Shown here in pieces: positions 1 through 9,347 of a stretch of DNA of 64,000 nt. Source of the DNA: Acidovorax sp. FHTAMBA. Lineage in GTDB: Bacteria; Pseudomonadota; Gammaproteobacteria; Burkholderiales; Burkholderiaceae_C. A model generated the notes under the pieces. It searched no databases. It had not been told where the DNA came from and saw nothing but the letters and a program-made list of their open reading frames with translations. The DNA lies in assembly GCF_038958875.1 (NCBI RefSeq), contig NZ_CP152407.1, positions 1,123,501 through 1,187,500 on the forward strand. The letters run 5' to 3'. The first letter of the stretch is position 1, and the number at the start of each line of letters is the position of its first letter. Position numbers and translations under genes: made by a program.

Positions 1-200
1 ACGGCGGCCTGCGCCGTGTACAGCGCCTGGGCGCACACTTCACCCACGTGATTGACCCGCATCAAGGCTCCGGCCAGCTTCTTCTGTGCCGGATCGAGGG
101 CTGCCTCGGGCACGCCGTGGGCCGGTGACTTCTCGGAAGCCAGGGGCTTGGCAAAGAGTGTGCGCAATGCGTTGTCTGCTGCGGTCAGGAGCGCGTCCAT
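1..200 (-). CDS. coq7: 2-nonaprenyl-3-methyl-6-methoxy-benzoquinol hydroxylase (Coq7 type), N-terminal part
   Basis: Partial gene: only the first 66 codons lie in the window and the rest continues past base 1. The ATG at 198-200 opens a frame whose residues 47-64 read MRVNHVGEVCAQALYTAQ. This matches the conserved N-terminal motif of the Coq7 di-iron hydroxylases; the Glu in GEV is the first carboxylate iron ligand of the family. Known family role: a late ring hydroxylation in ubiquinone biosynthesis at the inner membrane. The gene diverges from the porin gene across a 315-base gap. The identity rests on one motif, but that motif is very characteristic. Confidence 0.85.
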   Translation of the reverse strand, partial: MDALLTAADNALRTLFAKPLASEKSPAHGVPEAALDPAQKKLAGALMRVNHVGEVCAQALYTAQAA

Positions 201-515
201 GTAAACCTTTGAGGTGGCGGGATGTGCAACACAAATTGCACTCCGATACAAATAAAAGCCGGGCGGGGCACCTCCCCGGTGCGTCAACTCCCCGATTTTG
301 ACGGGACTTGGTGAAATGTTGCAACACTGCAACGAATTTCCCCTTTCGACCCGATTGTGGGTGAATTCCTTTGCGAAACCGGGCCGGGTCTGGTGCAATA
401 AGAGCAACTTCCCCACCAGGAGGTTGGCCCGGGGAACCGGCGGGACTGTGCAGGTGTGCATTCACCATAGACCCCCCGTACCGGCGCCCTATGTTTAACC
501 TTGGAGTAACTCGCA
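201..515. promoter_or_regulatory. Divergent intergenic region between coq7 and porin
   Basis: This 315-base gap must hold the promoters of coq7 (leftward) and the porin (rightward). A perfect inverted repeat, GTTGCA-N4-TGCAAC at 318-333, could be a regulator operator. A small GCACC/GGTGC hairpin lies at 268-282. The porin ribosome site is GGAG at about 503-506, nine bases before its ATG. Short reading frames across the gap have no codon bias or ribosome site that I trust, so I call no gene here. The operator is inference from symmetry only. Confidence 0.4.
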
Positions 516-1445
516 ATGAAAAAATCCCTGATTGCCCTGGCCGTGCTGGCTGCTTCCGGCGCTGCAATGGCTCAATCGTCCGTGACCCTGTACGGCGTGG
601 CCGATGCAGCCCTGGTCAAGTCCAGCGGTGTTAGCGCCCAAATGGGTTCGGCCAGCATCATGAACAACGGTACTAGCCGTATCGGCCTGCGTGGCGTTGA
701 AGATCTGGGCGGCGGTCTGACGGCTTCCTTCAACTTCGAACAAGGCGTGAACCTGGAAAACGGCGCTCTGACGGGCGGCGCTGCAGGTGCTTGGAATCGT
801 GCTGCTTTCGTGGCTCTGTCGGGTGGTTTTGGTAAGTTCCAAATGGGTCGTGCCCTGAACCCCAGCTTCTTCGGTATCGCTGCTTGGGAACTGACCGGCA
901 CCGCTAACTACTCTGTTGTGGGCACCCAATTCGGCTACGCTGCCGCTGGTCCTCGTAACAACAGCATGTTCATGTACAACACGCCCAAGATGGGTGGTTT
1001 CTCCGGCTCGTTTGGCTACGTGATGAAGCCTGACAACGGTGGCAATGCCAAGTACGACCTGAACCTGATCTACGCAAACGGCCCTCTGGCTACTGCTCTG
1101 TCGTACAACAGCGTGAAGAACGGCAATGACGGTCTGGCACTGGGTGCTTCGTATGACTTCGGTGCATTCAAGATCGCCGGTTCGTTGCAAGATTCTGATA
1201 TCGCTGGTACGGATGCAGATCCCAAGGGCTTCACCCTCGGCGCTACCGTGCCCCTGGGTGCATTCGCTCTGACCCTCGATATCGCTCGCGATACCGAGTT
1301 CAAGGACACCGACGTGCTGCTGGAAGGCAAGTACGCCCTGTCCAAGCGCACGTTCGCTTACGCTGCCTACTACAAGGACGGCGACAAGAAGCTGGTTACC
1401 GGCGCAAAGAACCACTTCTCCGTGGGTGTTCGCCACAACTTCTGA
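516..1445 (+). CDS. Gram-negative general porin (Omp32/OmpC-like)
   Basis: Encodes 309 residues. A typical Sec signal peptide occupies residues 1-19 and ends AMA, with the mature protein starting QSSVTLYGVADAAL, the usual first beta-strand of betaproteobacterial trimeric porins. The chain ends in Phe (VGVRHNF), the outer-membrane assembly signal recognised by BamA. Alternating polar and hydrophobic stretches and a GTSRIGLRGVEDLGGG segment fit the 16-strand porin family, though 309 residues is slightly short for it. The family forms anion-selective diffusion channels in Comamonadaceae (Omp32 type). The gene stands alone, with its own ribosome site and a strong terminator behind it. Codons are strongly biased, as expected for an abundant protein. 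Confidence 0.93.
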   Translation: MKKSLIALAVLAASGAAMAQSSVTLYGVADAALVKSSGVSAQMGSASIMNNGTSRIGLRGVEDLGGGLTASFNFEQGVNLENGALTGGAAGAWNRAAFVALSGGFGKFQMGRALNPSFFGIAAWELTGTANYSVVGTQFGYAAAGPRNNSMFMYNTPKMGGFSGSFGYVMKPDNGGNAKYDLNLIYANGPLATALSYNSVKNGNDGLALGASYDFGAFKIAGSLQDSDIAGTDADPKGFTLGATVPLGAFALTLDIARDTEFKDTDVLLEGKYALSKRTFAYAAYYKDGDKKLVTGAKNHFSVGVRHNF

Positions 1446-1483
1446 TGGGGTGCTGGCGTAAGCCAGTGACCATTAGCCAAAAA

Positions 1484-1514
1484 AACCGCCACCCTTCGGG
1501 TTGGCGGTTTTTTT
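1484..1514 (+). terminator. Rho-independent terminator of the porin gene
   Basis: The arms AAACCGCC and GGCGGTTT, extended by CCC/GGG around a short loop and followed by a T run, lie 40 bases after the porin stop. The preceding A run makes the element able to work in both directions. Confidence 0.88.
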
Positions 1515-1693
1515 ATGAGTAATCGTTATGGCGCGGTTTTTGCTTGTTTTGAGTTGCGAAAATGGAATTTCGGCCTTGATATCACTGCTATCACAACGGT
1601 ACAAAACCCCACTGCAGCTTGGTATTCAGGGATTTCCCGTTAGCTATAGAGCAACCTTTACTGCATAGTAAAACTTTTAATCAAGAGGGTTCC

Positions 1694-3274
1694 ATGAAAC
1701 TCAATTTCAGTCTGTTGTCGGTGGCCGCTGCTGTGGCCTTGCTCGCAGCCCCCGCCTTGCATGCCAAGCCATTCAAGTGGGCCAGCCAGGGGGAAATTTC
1801 CACTTGGGATATTCATTCGCAGAACAATGCGCTGCAAAACGGGCTGCATGCGAATGTGTATGAAAGCCTGGTGTACTACAACAGCAAGACATTTGACGTG
1901 GAGCCCGTGCTTGCCACTGCGTGGAAGGAGATAAGCCCCACGCAGATGCGTTTTACGCTCCGCCAGGGCGTGAAGTTCCATGACGGCTCCGCGTTCACGG
2001 CCGATGATGCTGTGTATTCAATACAGCGCGCCATGGCCAAGACTTCCAACTTCACGCCCTACGTGCAGGGCATCAGTAAAGTGGTGAAGGTGGACGCGCA
2101 AACCATTGACGTCATGCTGGCTGCACCAAACCCGGTATTGCTGCGTCAGATGACCGAACTGCGCATGATGAGCAAGGCCTGGGCTGAAAAGAACAAGTCG
2201 GTGGACCCGAAGGACATGAAGGCGTCCGACGAAAACTTCGCGCACCGCAATGCCATGGGCACGGGCCCCTACACGCTCGAATCCTGGCAACCTGATGTGA
2301 AGATGGTGTTCAAGCGCAATCCCAACTGGTGGGGCAAGATGGACGGCAACGTGACTGAGATCGTGTACACGCCAATCAAGTCCGCTGCCACGCGCATTGC
2401 GGCACTGTTGTCAGGCGAAGTGGACATGGTGCTCGACCCCACACCCCAGGATCTGGGCCGTCTGCGTGCCAGCCCCGACCTGAAGGTGATCGATGGTATC
2501 GAGAATCGCACCATCTTCCTGGGCATGGATCAGTTCCGCGATGAGCTGCCAGGCTCCAACATCAAGGGCAAAAACCCGCTCAAAGATGTTCGCGTGCGCA
2601 AGGCCCTGTATCAGGCCATCGACGCAGAAACCATTTCGCGCAACATCATGCGTGGGCTGGGCAAACCCACGGGCACGATCGTGGCGCCTCAGGTGGCCGG
2701 CTATACGGAAGCTGTTGGCAAGCGTTTTCCCTACAGCGTCGAGGCTTCCAAAAAGCTCCTGGCAGAAGCCGGGTACCCGGACGGTTTTGAAGTCGACTTT
2801 GCCTGCCCGAACAATCGCTACATCAATGACGAAGCCATCTGCCAGGCCGTTACTGCCATGTGGTCCCGTGTGGGTGTGAAGGCCAAGCTGCGCACGTTGC
2901 CGCTGGTGAACTACTTCCCCATGATCCAGCGTTACGAGGCCAGCATCTACATGCTGGGATGGGGCGTTCCGACGTTTGACGCCCTGTACAGCCTGCAGTC
3001 CCTCGTGCGTACGGTGGGTCAGGGTGGCGACGGCAATTACAACGTAGGCCGCTACAGCAACCAGCGCATGGACTATCTGGTGGACCGCATCAAGGCGGAG
3101 ACCGATGCTCCTGTGCGCTCCCGCATGCTGACGGAAGCACTGCAGCTTTCCAACGACACGGTGTCTCACATTCCTTTGCATGACCAGGTAATCCCATGGG
3201 CGGTAAAGAAGAATATTGAGCTCGTCCATCGCGCAGATAACCGCGTGGACATGCGTACGGTCAAGGTGAACTGA
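1694..3274 (+). CDS. Oligopeptide/dipeptide ABC transporter substrate-binding protein (SBP1)
   Basis: Encodes 526 residues of the SBP_bac_5 (DppA/OppA) family. I chose the ATG at 1694 because AGAGGG sits just upstream and it opens directly on a signal peptide (residues 1-24, ending LHA). The 248 bases between it and the porin terminator hold the promoter region. Family features seen include FHDGSAFTADDAVYS near residue 95 and a RRATTR-like pocket region near NRTIFLGMDQFRD. It acts in the periplasm, delivering peptide-like ligands to the permeases encoded downstream. It is a close paralog of the protein at 10411-12006 (both share ALQNGLHANVYESLVYYNS) and more distant from the one at 5697-7277. 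The substrate cannot be told from sequence. Confidence 0.92.
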   Translation: MKLNFSLLSVAAAVALLAAPALHAKPFKWASQGEISTWDIHSQNNALQNGLHANVYESLVYYNSKTFDVEPVLATAWKEISPTQMRFTLRQGVKFHDGSAFTADDAVYSIQRAMAKTSNFTPYVQGISKVVKVDAQTIDVMLAAPNPVLLRQMTELRMMSKAWAEKNKSVDPKDMKASDENFAHRNAMGTGPYTLESWQPDVKMVFKRNPNWWGKMDGNVTEIVYTPIKSAATRIAALLSGEVDMVLDPTPQDLGRLRASPDLKVIDGIENRTIFLGMDQFRDELPGSNIKGKNPLKDVRVRKALYQAIDAETISRNIMRGLGKPTGTIVAPQVAGYTEAVGKRFPYSVEASKKLLAEAGYPDGFEVDFACPNNRYINDEAICQAVTAMWSRVGVKAKLRTLPLVNYFPMIQRYEASIYMLGWGVPTFDALYSLQSLVRTVGQGGDGNYNVGRYSNQRMDYLVDRIKAETDAPVRSRMLTEALQLSNDTVSHIPLHDQVIPWAVKKNIELVHRADNRVDMRTVKVN

Positions 3275-3291
3275 TTTATCCTCGACACACT

Positions 3292-3330
3292 GAGAGCAAG
3301 GGCCCAGCGGCCCTTGCTCTCTTTGGTTTA
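3292..3330 (+). terminator. Stem-loop terminator or attenuator after SBP1
   Basis: A perfect 13-bp stem (3292-3304 with 3309-3321) with a four-base loop is followed by a T-rich tail. It lies inside the transporter cluster, so it probably lowers permease expression relative to the binding protein, or protects the SBP mRNA 3' end. It need not fully terminate. Confidence 0.75.
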
Positions 3331-3412
3331 GTTTGACGACGTATTGCCTGACAGCGCCCCCGCCATCAAAAGTGGCTGCGGCGTTCCCATCGAACACTCA
3401 CTCGACTCTCCG

Positions 3413-4393
3413 ATGCTTGCCTTTATATTGCGCCGCCTGATACAGGCTGTGATTGTCATGGTCACGGTGGCCTTCATCTCCTTCATGCTGTTCCAGTACG
3501 TAGGAGATCCCGTGGTGTTCCTGCTGGGCCAGGATGCCACTCCCGAACAGATTCGCGAGCTGCGCGCTTCGCTGGGGCTGGACAAACCGTTTTTCGTGCA
3601 GTTCTGGCACTTTCTGGTGAATGCCGCTCAAGGTGAGTTTGGCCTGAGCCTGCGCCAAGGTGCCAAGGTGTCACGCCTGATTGCCGAGCGTTTCCCTGCA
3701 ACGCTGGAGTTGGCGCTGGTTGCCGCCTTCCTGGCGCTGGTCATTGGCGTGCCGATGGGCGTATATGCCGCACTCAAGCGCGGCACGTTCACCAGCCAGG
3801 TGTTCATGACGCTGTCGTTGCTGGGCGTTTCCCTGCCAACATTCCTCATCGGCATCCTGCTGATTCTGGTGTTCGCCGTCACGCTGGGCTGGTTCCCGAG
3901 CTTCGGCCGCGGCGAAGTTGTGCAGATGGGCTGGTGGAGCACGGGCCTGCTCAAGGCCAAGGGCTGGCACCACATCACCCTGCCAGCCATCACCTTGGCC
4001 ATCTTCCAGCTCACGCTGATCATGCGTCTGGTGCGTGCAGAAATGCTGGAGGTGCTGCGCACCGATTACATCAAGTTCGCGCGTGCACGGGGCTTGTCCA
4101 ATCGCGCTATCCACTTTGGCCATGCGCTCAAAAACACGCTGGTGCCTGTGATGACCATCACGGGGTTGCAACTGGGTGGTCTGATCGCCTTTGCGATCAT
4201 CACCGAGACTGTGTTCCAGTGGCCTGGAATGGGTCTGCTGTTCATCCAGGCTGTAACGTTCGCCGACATCCCGGTGATGGCCGCCTACCTGTGTCTCATT
4301 GCACTGATTTTCGTGGTGATCAACCTGGTGGTGGACCTGTTGTACTTCGCCGTCGATCCGCGGTTGCGCGTGGGCAAGGCGGGAGGCCACTGA
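3413..4393 (+). CDS. Dipeptide-type ABC transporter permease (DppB-like)
   Basis: Encodes 326 residues if started at the ATG at 3413, which gives the canonical N-terminus MLAFILRRLIQAV. A longer in-frame start at 3344 would add 23 residues without resemblance to the family. It is an inner-membrane protein with about six hydrophobic segments. The permease EAA-type loop around residues 222-246 (ARARGLSNRAIHFGHALKNT) contacts the ATPases. Its partners are DppC, DppD and DppF encoded at 7408-10369. The stop overlaps the ATG of the next gene by one base (TGATG), so translation is probably coupled to the amidohydrolase. Confidence 0.92.
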   Translation: MLAFILRRLIQAVIVMVTVAFISFMLFQYVGDPVVFLLGQDATPEQIRELRASLGLDKPFFVQFWHFLVNAAQGEFGLSLRQGAKVSRLIAERFPATLELALVAAFLALVIGVPMGVYAALKRGTFTSQVFMTLSLLGVSLPTFLIGILLILVFAVTLGWFPSFGRGEVVQMGWWSTGLLKAKGWHHITLPAITLAIFQLTLIMRLVRAEMLEVLRTDYIKFARARGLSNRAIHFGHALKNTLVPVMTITGLQLGGLIAFAIITETVFQWPGMGLLFIQAVTFADIPVMAAYLCLIALIFVVINLVVDLLYFAVDPRLRVGKAGGH

Positions 4394-5610
4394 TGCAGGG
4401 CCCACGCCTGAAGGCCGGCGGCCGGGCGTTTGCGCACATTGCGCAGTACCACCCTGAGCTGACTGCGCTGCGCAGGGACTTGCATGCTCACCCTGAACTG
4501 GGCTTTGAGGAGATCTACACCAGCAAACGCGTCAAGGAGGCGTTGGCGCTCTGCGGTGTGGATGAGATCCATGAAGGCATTGGCCGCACCGGCGTGGTGG
4601 GCGTGATCCGGGGGCGCAGCACTTCCAGTGGCAGCATGGTCGGCTTGCGCGCCGACATGGACGCACTTCCGCTGGCCGAGCACAACGATTTCTCCTGGAA
4701 GTCCTGCAAGCCAGGCCTCATGCACGGTTGCGGTCATGACGGCCACACCGCCATGCTGGTGGGGGCTGCACGCTATCTGGCCGAGACACGCAACTTTGAC
4801 GGCACCGCCGTGCTGGTGTTTCAGCCGGGTGAAGAGGGGTTTGCGGGTGCGCGCGTGATGATGGAAGACGGCTTGTTTGACCGGTTTCCGGTGCAGTCGA
4901 TCTACGCAATGCACAACTGGCCTGCCATGAAGCCCGGCACCGTGGGTATCAACTCCGGCCCCATGATGGCAGCGGCCGACCGCTTCACCATCGAGATCAC
5001 CGGACGCGGCGGACACGGTGCCCATGCCTACCAGACCGTGGATGTGTTGGTCGTTGCAGCGCACATCATTACGGCGGCCCAAAGCATCGTGTCGCGGAAC
5101 GTGCGCCCCATTGAAAGCGCCGTGGTGAGTATCTGCGCCGCGCAGGCGGGTGATCTCGGCGCCTTCAGCGTGCTGCCCGGCTCCGCCACGCTGGTGGGTA
5201 CGGTGCGCACGTTCGATCCCGTGGTGCAGGAGATGGTGGAAAAGCGCCTGAAGGAACTGTGCAACGCGATTGCACTGGGCTTTGGCGCAACCGCTACCGT
5301 GCACTACGAGCGCATCTACCCCGCCACGATCAATAGTGAAAGTGAAGCCCTTTTTGCGGGCGATGTGGCCGAGTCTCTGCTGGGCGCCGACCATGTGGTG
5401 CGCGACCTGGAGCCCAGCATGGGCGCAGAAGACTTTTCCTTCATGCTGCAGAACAAGCCGGGCGCCTACTTGCGCATTGGCCAGGGCACTGGCGCCAGCG
5501 GCAGTGCCCTGCACAACAGCCGGTACGACTTCAACGACGATATCTTGCCCTTGGGCTCCGCCTTGCATGCCAGCTTGATCGAGCAGGCCATGCCACTGGC
5601 AACACCCTGA
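4393..5610 (+). CDS. M20 family amidohydrolase (hippurate hydrolase / N-acyl-amino acid deacylase type)
   Basis: Encodes 405 residues. The metal-binding motif MHGCGHDGHTAM is near residue 110, the catalytic and ligand glutamates lie in GEEGFAGA near residue 147, and the dimerisation-domain signature GRGGHGAHAYQ is near residue 203. This is the IAA-aminoacid/hippurate hydrolase subgroup of M20, which cleaves N-acylated amino acids in the cytoplasm using a divalent metal pair. It has no signal peptide. It sits between the DppB-like permease (TGATG overlap) and SBP2, so it probably processes whatever the transporter brings in. That suggests N-acyl or modified dipeptide substrates, but the substrate is inference. 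Confidence 0.9.
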   Translation: MQGPRLKAGGRAFAHIAQYHPELTALRRDLHAHPELGFEEIYTSKRVKEALALCGVDEIHEGIGRTGVVGVIRGRSTSSGSMVGLRADMDALPLAEHNDFSWKSCKPGLMHGCGHDGHTAMLVGAARYLAETRNFDGTAVLVFQPGEEGFAGARVMMEDGLFDRFPVQSIYAMHNWPAMKPGTVGINSGPMMAAADRFTIEITGRGGHGAHAYQTVDVLVVAAHIITAAQSIVSRNVRPIESAVVSICAAQAGDLGAFSVLPGSATLVGTVRTFDPVVQEMVEKRLKELCNAIALGFGATATVHYERIYPATINSESEALFAGDVAESLLGADHVVRDLEPSMGAEDFSFMLQNKPGAYLRIGQGTGASGSALHNSRYDFNDDILPLGSALHASLIEQAMPLATP

Positions 5611-5696
5611 CTGTAAACAGCGTCCACAAACGCCACTACCAAGACCGATCCGACTGTCCCGTTCCTTCGCCCCCATTTCATCACCAGGAGATTTCT

Positions 5697-7277
5697 ATGA
5701 AATTCCAGAAGAAAGTCGCCCTTACTGCTGTCTTTGCTGCCTTGGCTGCGGCCGGGCTCACAGCCAACGCACAAACCATCCGTATCGCAAACCAGGGCGA
5801 TGCCCTGTCGATGGACCCGCACTCGCTCAACGAGTCGCTTCAGCTGAGCGTGACCAGCAATGTGTACGAGCCCTTGGTGGGTCGCAACAAGGATCTGAGC
5901 CTGGCCCCCGCGCTCGCGACCAGCTGGAAGCAGACTTCGCCTACGGTCTGGCGCTTCGAACTGCGCAAGGGCGTGCAGTTTCATGACGGAACGCCTTTCA
6001 CTGCAGACGACGTGGTTTTCAGCTTTGCCCGGACTCAGGTGGACGGCTCTGACATGAAGAGCTACACCAATGATTTCAAGGAAGTCCGCAAGATCAATGA
6101 CCATACGGTAGAAATCGAGACCAAGACGCCATTCCCCATCCTGCCCGACGTGATCTCGCAAGTCTTCATCATGAGCAAGAAGTGGTGCGAGACCAACCAG
6201 GCCATGGGCCCGGTGGATCGCCGCAAGGGCATCGAGAATGCGGCATCGTTCCGCGCCAACGGCACCGGCCCGTTCCGTCTGCGCGAGCGCCAGCCGAATG
6301 TCCGCTCGGTTTTCACCCGCAACGGCACTTACTGGGGCACCATCGAGGGGAATGTCTCGGAAGTGGTCTTCACGCCCATCGGTAACGACGCAACCCGCGT
6401 GGCTGCCCTGCTCTCGGGCGAGGTGGATGTGATGGAACCGATTCCGGTGCAGGACATCGAGCGGGTGAACGCCAGCGCAAATACGCGCGCCATCACGGGC
6501 CCCGAGTTGCGCACGATCTTTTTGGGCATGGACCAAAAGCGCGATGAACTGCTCTACTCCAACGTCAAGGGCAAGAACCCCTTCAAGGACAAGCGCGTGC
6601 GCCAGGCTTTCTACCAGGCCATCGACATCGAGGGCATCAAGCGCACGGTCATGCGCGGCGCCTCCAACGTATCTGCGCTCATGGTCGGCCCTGGCATCAA
6701 TGGTTTCCAGCCTGATGCAAAGCGCCTGCCCTTCGATGTGGAAGCCGCCAAGAAGCTCATGGTGGAAGCCGGATATCCCAACGGTTTTGAAGTGGCCATG
6801 AACTGCCCCAATGACCGCTACGTGAACGATGGCCGCATCTGCCAGACGGTGGCCGCCAATCTGTCGCGCATCAACGTCAAGGTGAACCTCCAGGCGGAGA
6901 CCAAGGGAACCTATTTCCCCAAGGTGTTGCGCCGCGACACCAGCTTCTACATGCTGGGCTGGACGCCTTCCACCTACGACGCACACAACGCCCTGAACGC
7001 GCTGATGGCCTGTGTCGACGACAAGGGTGCGGGGCAGTTCAACCTGGGTGCTTACTGCAATCCCAAGGTGGACGAGCTGACCAAGAAGATCCAGGCGGAG
7101 ACCGACAAGGTCAAACGTGACGCGATGATCAAGGAAGCGTTTGACCTGCACTCGGCCGATATTGGTCATCTGCCACTGCATCAGCAATCCCTGGCCTGGG
7201 GCGTGAGCAAGAAGGTCAAGCTCGTGCAGCTGGCCGACAACTACATGCCGTTCAAGTGGATGAGCATCGAGAAATAA
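5697..7277 (+). CDS. Oligopeptide/dipeptide ABC transporter substrate-binding protein (SBP2)
   Basis: Encodes 526 residues of the SBP_bac_5 family. A strong ribosome site AGGAGA lies 7 bases before the ATG. The signal peptide is residues 1-25, ending NA before QTIRIANQGD. FHDGTPFTADDVVFSFA is near residue 95. It is clearly diverged from SBP1 and SBP3, for example IRIANQGDALSMDPHS against FKWASQGEISTWDIHS. Two extra Cys pairs occur near residues 365-380 and 440-455 (MACVDDKGAGQFNLGAYCN). It probably gives the shared permease a second ligand range. Confidence 0.92.
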   Translation: MKFQKKVALTAVFAALAAAGLTANAQTIRIANQGDALSMDPHSLNESLQLSVTSNVYEPLVGRNKDLSLAPALATSWKQTSPTVWRFELRKGVQFHDGTPFTADDVVFSFARTQVDGSDMKSYTNDFKEVRKINDHTVEIETKTPFPILPDVISQVFIMSKKWCETNQAMGPVDRRKGIENAASFRANGTGPFRLRERQPNVRSVFTRNGTYWGTIEGNVSEVVFTPIGNDATRVAALLSGEVDVMEPIPVQDIERVNASANTRAITGPELRTIFLGMDQKRDELLYSNVKGKNPFKDKRVRQAFYQAIDIEGIKRTVMRGASNVSALMVGPGINGFQPDAKRLPFDVEAAKKLMVEAGYPNGFEVAMNCPNDRYVNDGRICQTVAANLSRINVKVNLQAETKGTYFPKVLRRDTSFYMLGWTPSTYDAHNALNALMACVDDKGAGQFNLGAYCNPKVDELTKKIQAETDKVKRDAMIKEAFDLHSADIGHLPLHQQSLAWGVSKKVKLVQLADNYMPFKWMSIEK

Positions 7278-7351
7278 AGACCGACACCGACAGGTCGTAG
7301 AGAGGTAGTACGAAGGTACGACTTAGCTATCGCTAATTGACAGCCTGGAAG

Positions 7352-7383
7352 CAACGCACGGCTGCTACCCGCGCCGTGCGTTG
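7352..7383 (+). other. Strong stem-loop between SBP2 and dppC-like gene
   Basis: A perfect 11-bp inverted repeat (CAACGCACGGC at 7352-7362 with its complement at 7373-7383) surrounds a 10-base loop. No T run follows, so it is more likely an mRNA-stabilising or attenuating hairpin than a terminator. It ends 24 bases before the next ATG. Confidence 0.6.
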
Positions 7384-7407
7384 TTGCATGTTTACTGGTT
7401 TCCCACA

Positions 7408-8319
7408 ATGAAAACTACCCTTGCCCGCTGGTTTGACAGCGATATCGGCTACAGCTTCCGTACATCGCCCATGGCGATGGTGGCAGCTGCCATTGCCCTG
7501 ATTTGCGTGTTCTGTTCGCTTTTTGCCGGATGGGTTGCGCCCCACAACCCGTTTGATCTGGCTACGCTGGAGCTCAGCGATGCCCGGCTGCCCCCGGCCT
7601 GGAGTGCCGAAGGCTCCATCAAGTACCCGCTGGGTACCGACGATCAGGGCCGTGACATCCTTTCCGCGCTCATCTATGGCGCGCGCATCTCCCTCGTGGT
7701 GGGCCTCGCTTCGGTGGTGCTGTCCGTGGTGGTGGGCGTGGCGTTCGGCCTGCTGGCCGGCTTTCGGGGCGGCTGGATCGATGCCGTTCTGATGCGCCTG
7801 TGCGACGTGATGCTGTCGTTCCCCGCCATCCTGGTGGCCCTGCTGATTGCCGGTGTCGGTCGCGCGCTGTTCCCGAACGCGCACGAGTCGTTGGCCTTTG
7901 GTGTGTTGATCATCTCCATCTCCCTCACCGGCTGGGTGCAGTACGCCCGCACGGTGCGTGGCTCCACGCTGGTGGAGCGCAACAAGGAATATGTGCAGGC
8001 CGCCCGCGTCACCGGCGTGTCGCCCCTGCGCATCATGCGCAAGCATGTGCTGCCCAACGTGATGGGCCCCGTGATGGTGCTCGCCACCATCCAGGTGGCC
8101 ACGGCCATCATCACCGAGGCCACGCTGTCGTTTCTGGGCGTAGGCGCGCCACCCACATCGCCCTCGCTGGGCACCCTGATTCGCATCGGCAACGACTACC
8201 TGTTCTCAGGCGAATGGTGGATCACCGTGTTCCCCGGCGCCATGCTGGTGCTGATCGCCCTGTCCGTGAACCTGCTGGGCGACTGGCTGCGCGACGCGCT
8301 GAATCCTCGCCTGCGTTAA
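7408..8319 (+). CDS. Dipeptide-type ABC transporter permease (DppC-like)
   Basis: Encodes 303 residues from the ATG at 7408; a TTG 27 bases upstream is in frame but overlaps the hairpin. Residues 1-50 carry the OppC_N region (a short cytoplasmic segment, then the first membrane helix), then five more helices. KYPLGTDDQGRDILSALIYG near residue 71 is the signature that distinguishes DppC from DppB. The EAA loop lies near residues 194-216. It pairs with the DppB-like permease at 3413-4393. It is separated from it by the amidohydrolase and SBP2, an unusual order for a dpp operon. Confidence 0.93.
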   Translation: MKTTLARWFDSDIGYSFRTSPMAMVAAAIALICVFCSLFAGWVAPHNPFDLATLELSDARLPPAWSAEGSIKYPLGTDDQGRDILSALIYGARISLVVGLASVVLSVVVGVAFGLLAGFRGGWIDAVLMRLCDVMLSFPAILVALLIAGVGRALFPNAHESLAFGVLIISISLTGWVQYARTVRGSTLVERNKEYVQAARVTGVSPLRIMRKHVLPNVMGPVMVLATIQVATAIITEATLSFLGVGAPPTSPSLGTLIRIGNDYLFSGEWWITVFPGAMLVLIALSVNLLGDWLRDALNPRLR

Positions 8320-8357
8320 GTGGCATTCGCAGTATTTTTGAAGCAGGCACACAACCC

Positions 8358-9347
8358 ATGTCTCTCCTAGAAGTCAAAAACCTCGTAGTCGAATTTCCGG
8401 GCCGCCGCGGTACCCTGCGCGCCCTGGACGACATTTCCTTCTCCATCGCACCCGGCGAGATCCTGGGCGTCGTGGGGGAGTCCGGCGCGGGCAAATCGCT
8501 TACCGGCGCCGCCATCATCGGCCTGCTGGAACCGCCGGGCCGCGTCGCATCCGGCCAGATCCTGCTGGAAGGCCAGCGCATCGACAACCTCGGCAATGAA
8601 GAGATGCGCCACATCCGTGGCCGTCGCATCGGTGCCATCTTTCAGGACCCACTGACCTCGCTGAACCCGCTCTACACCGTGGGCCGGCAGATCACTGAAA
8701 CCATTCTTGCGCACTTGCCGGTCACGCCTGCCGAGGCGCGTCAGCGTGCCATTGCACTGCTCAAGGACACTGGCATCCCTGCCGCGGAAGAGCGCATCGA
8801 CCACTACCCGCACCAGTTCTCGGGTGGCATGCGCCAGCGCGTGGTGATTGCCCTGGCCCTGGCCGCAGAGCCCAAGCTCATCGTGGCCGACGAGCCCACC
8901 ACCGCGCTCGACGTGTCCATTCAGGCGCAGATCATCACGCTGCTGAAAAACATCTGCAAATCGCGCGGCGCTGCCGTCATGCTGATCACCCACGACATGG
9001 GTGTGATTGCCGAGACCTGCGACCGTGTGGCCGTGCTGTACGCCGGCCGCGTGGCCGAGATCGGCCCTGTGCATGACGTGATCAACAAACCCTCGCACCC
9101 CTACACCAGCGGGCTCATGGCGTCCATCCCCGACATGGCGGTGGACCGCGAGCGCCTGAACCAGATTGACGGAGCCATGCCCCGCCTGAACGCCATCCCC
9201 CAGGGCTGCGCCTACAACCCGCGCTGCCCCAAGACCTTTGACCGCTGCATGACAGACCGCCCCGACCTGATGGATGCCGGCTCCACCCGAGCCGCCTGCT
9301 GGCTGCACGCTGGCGCCACGACGAAGACTGCCGAGGTGACAGCATGA
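8358..9347 (+). CDS. Dipeptide-type ABC transporter ATPase (DppD-like)
   Basis: Encodes 329 residues. Walker A GESGAGKS is near residue 41, the signature SGGMRQRV near 155, Walker B LIVADEPTTALD near 174, and the C-terminal oligo_HPY-type tail has paired cysteines (YNPRCPKTFDRC). It is a cytoplasmic nucleotide-binding subunit that drives the permease pair with the DppF-like subunit. The last four bases (ATGA) overlap the start of the next gene, so the two ATPases are probably made in equal amounts. Confidence 0.95.
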   Translation: MSLLEVKNLVVEFPGRRGTLRALDDISFSIAPGEILGVVGESGAGKSLTGAAIIGLLEPPGRVASGQILLEGQRIDNLGNEEMRHIRGRRIGAIFQDPLTSLNPLYTVGRQITETILAHLPVTPAEARQRAIALLKDTGIPAAEERIDHYPHQFSGGMRQRVVIALALAAEPKLIVADEPTTALDVSIQAQIITLLKNICKSRGAAVMLITHDMGVIAETCDRVAVLYAGRVAEIGPVHDVINKPSHPYTSGLMASIPDMAVDRERLNQIDGAMPRLNAIPQGCAYNPRCPKTFDRCMTDRPDLMDAGSTRAACWLHAGATTKTAEVTA

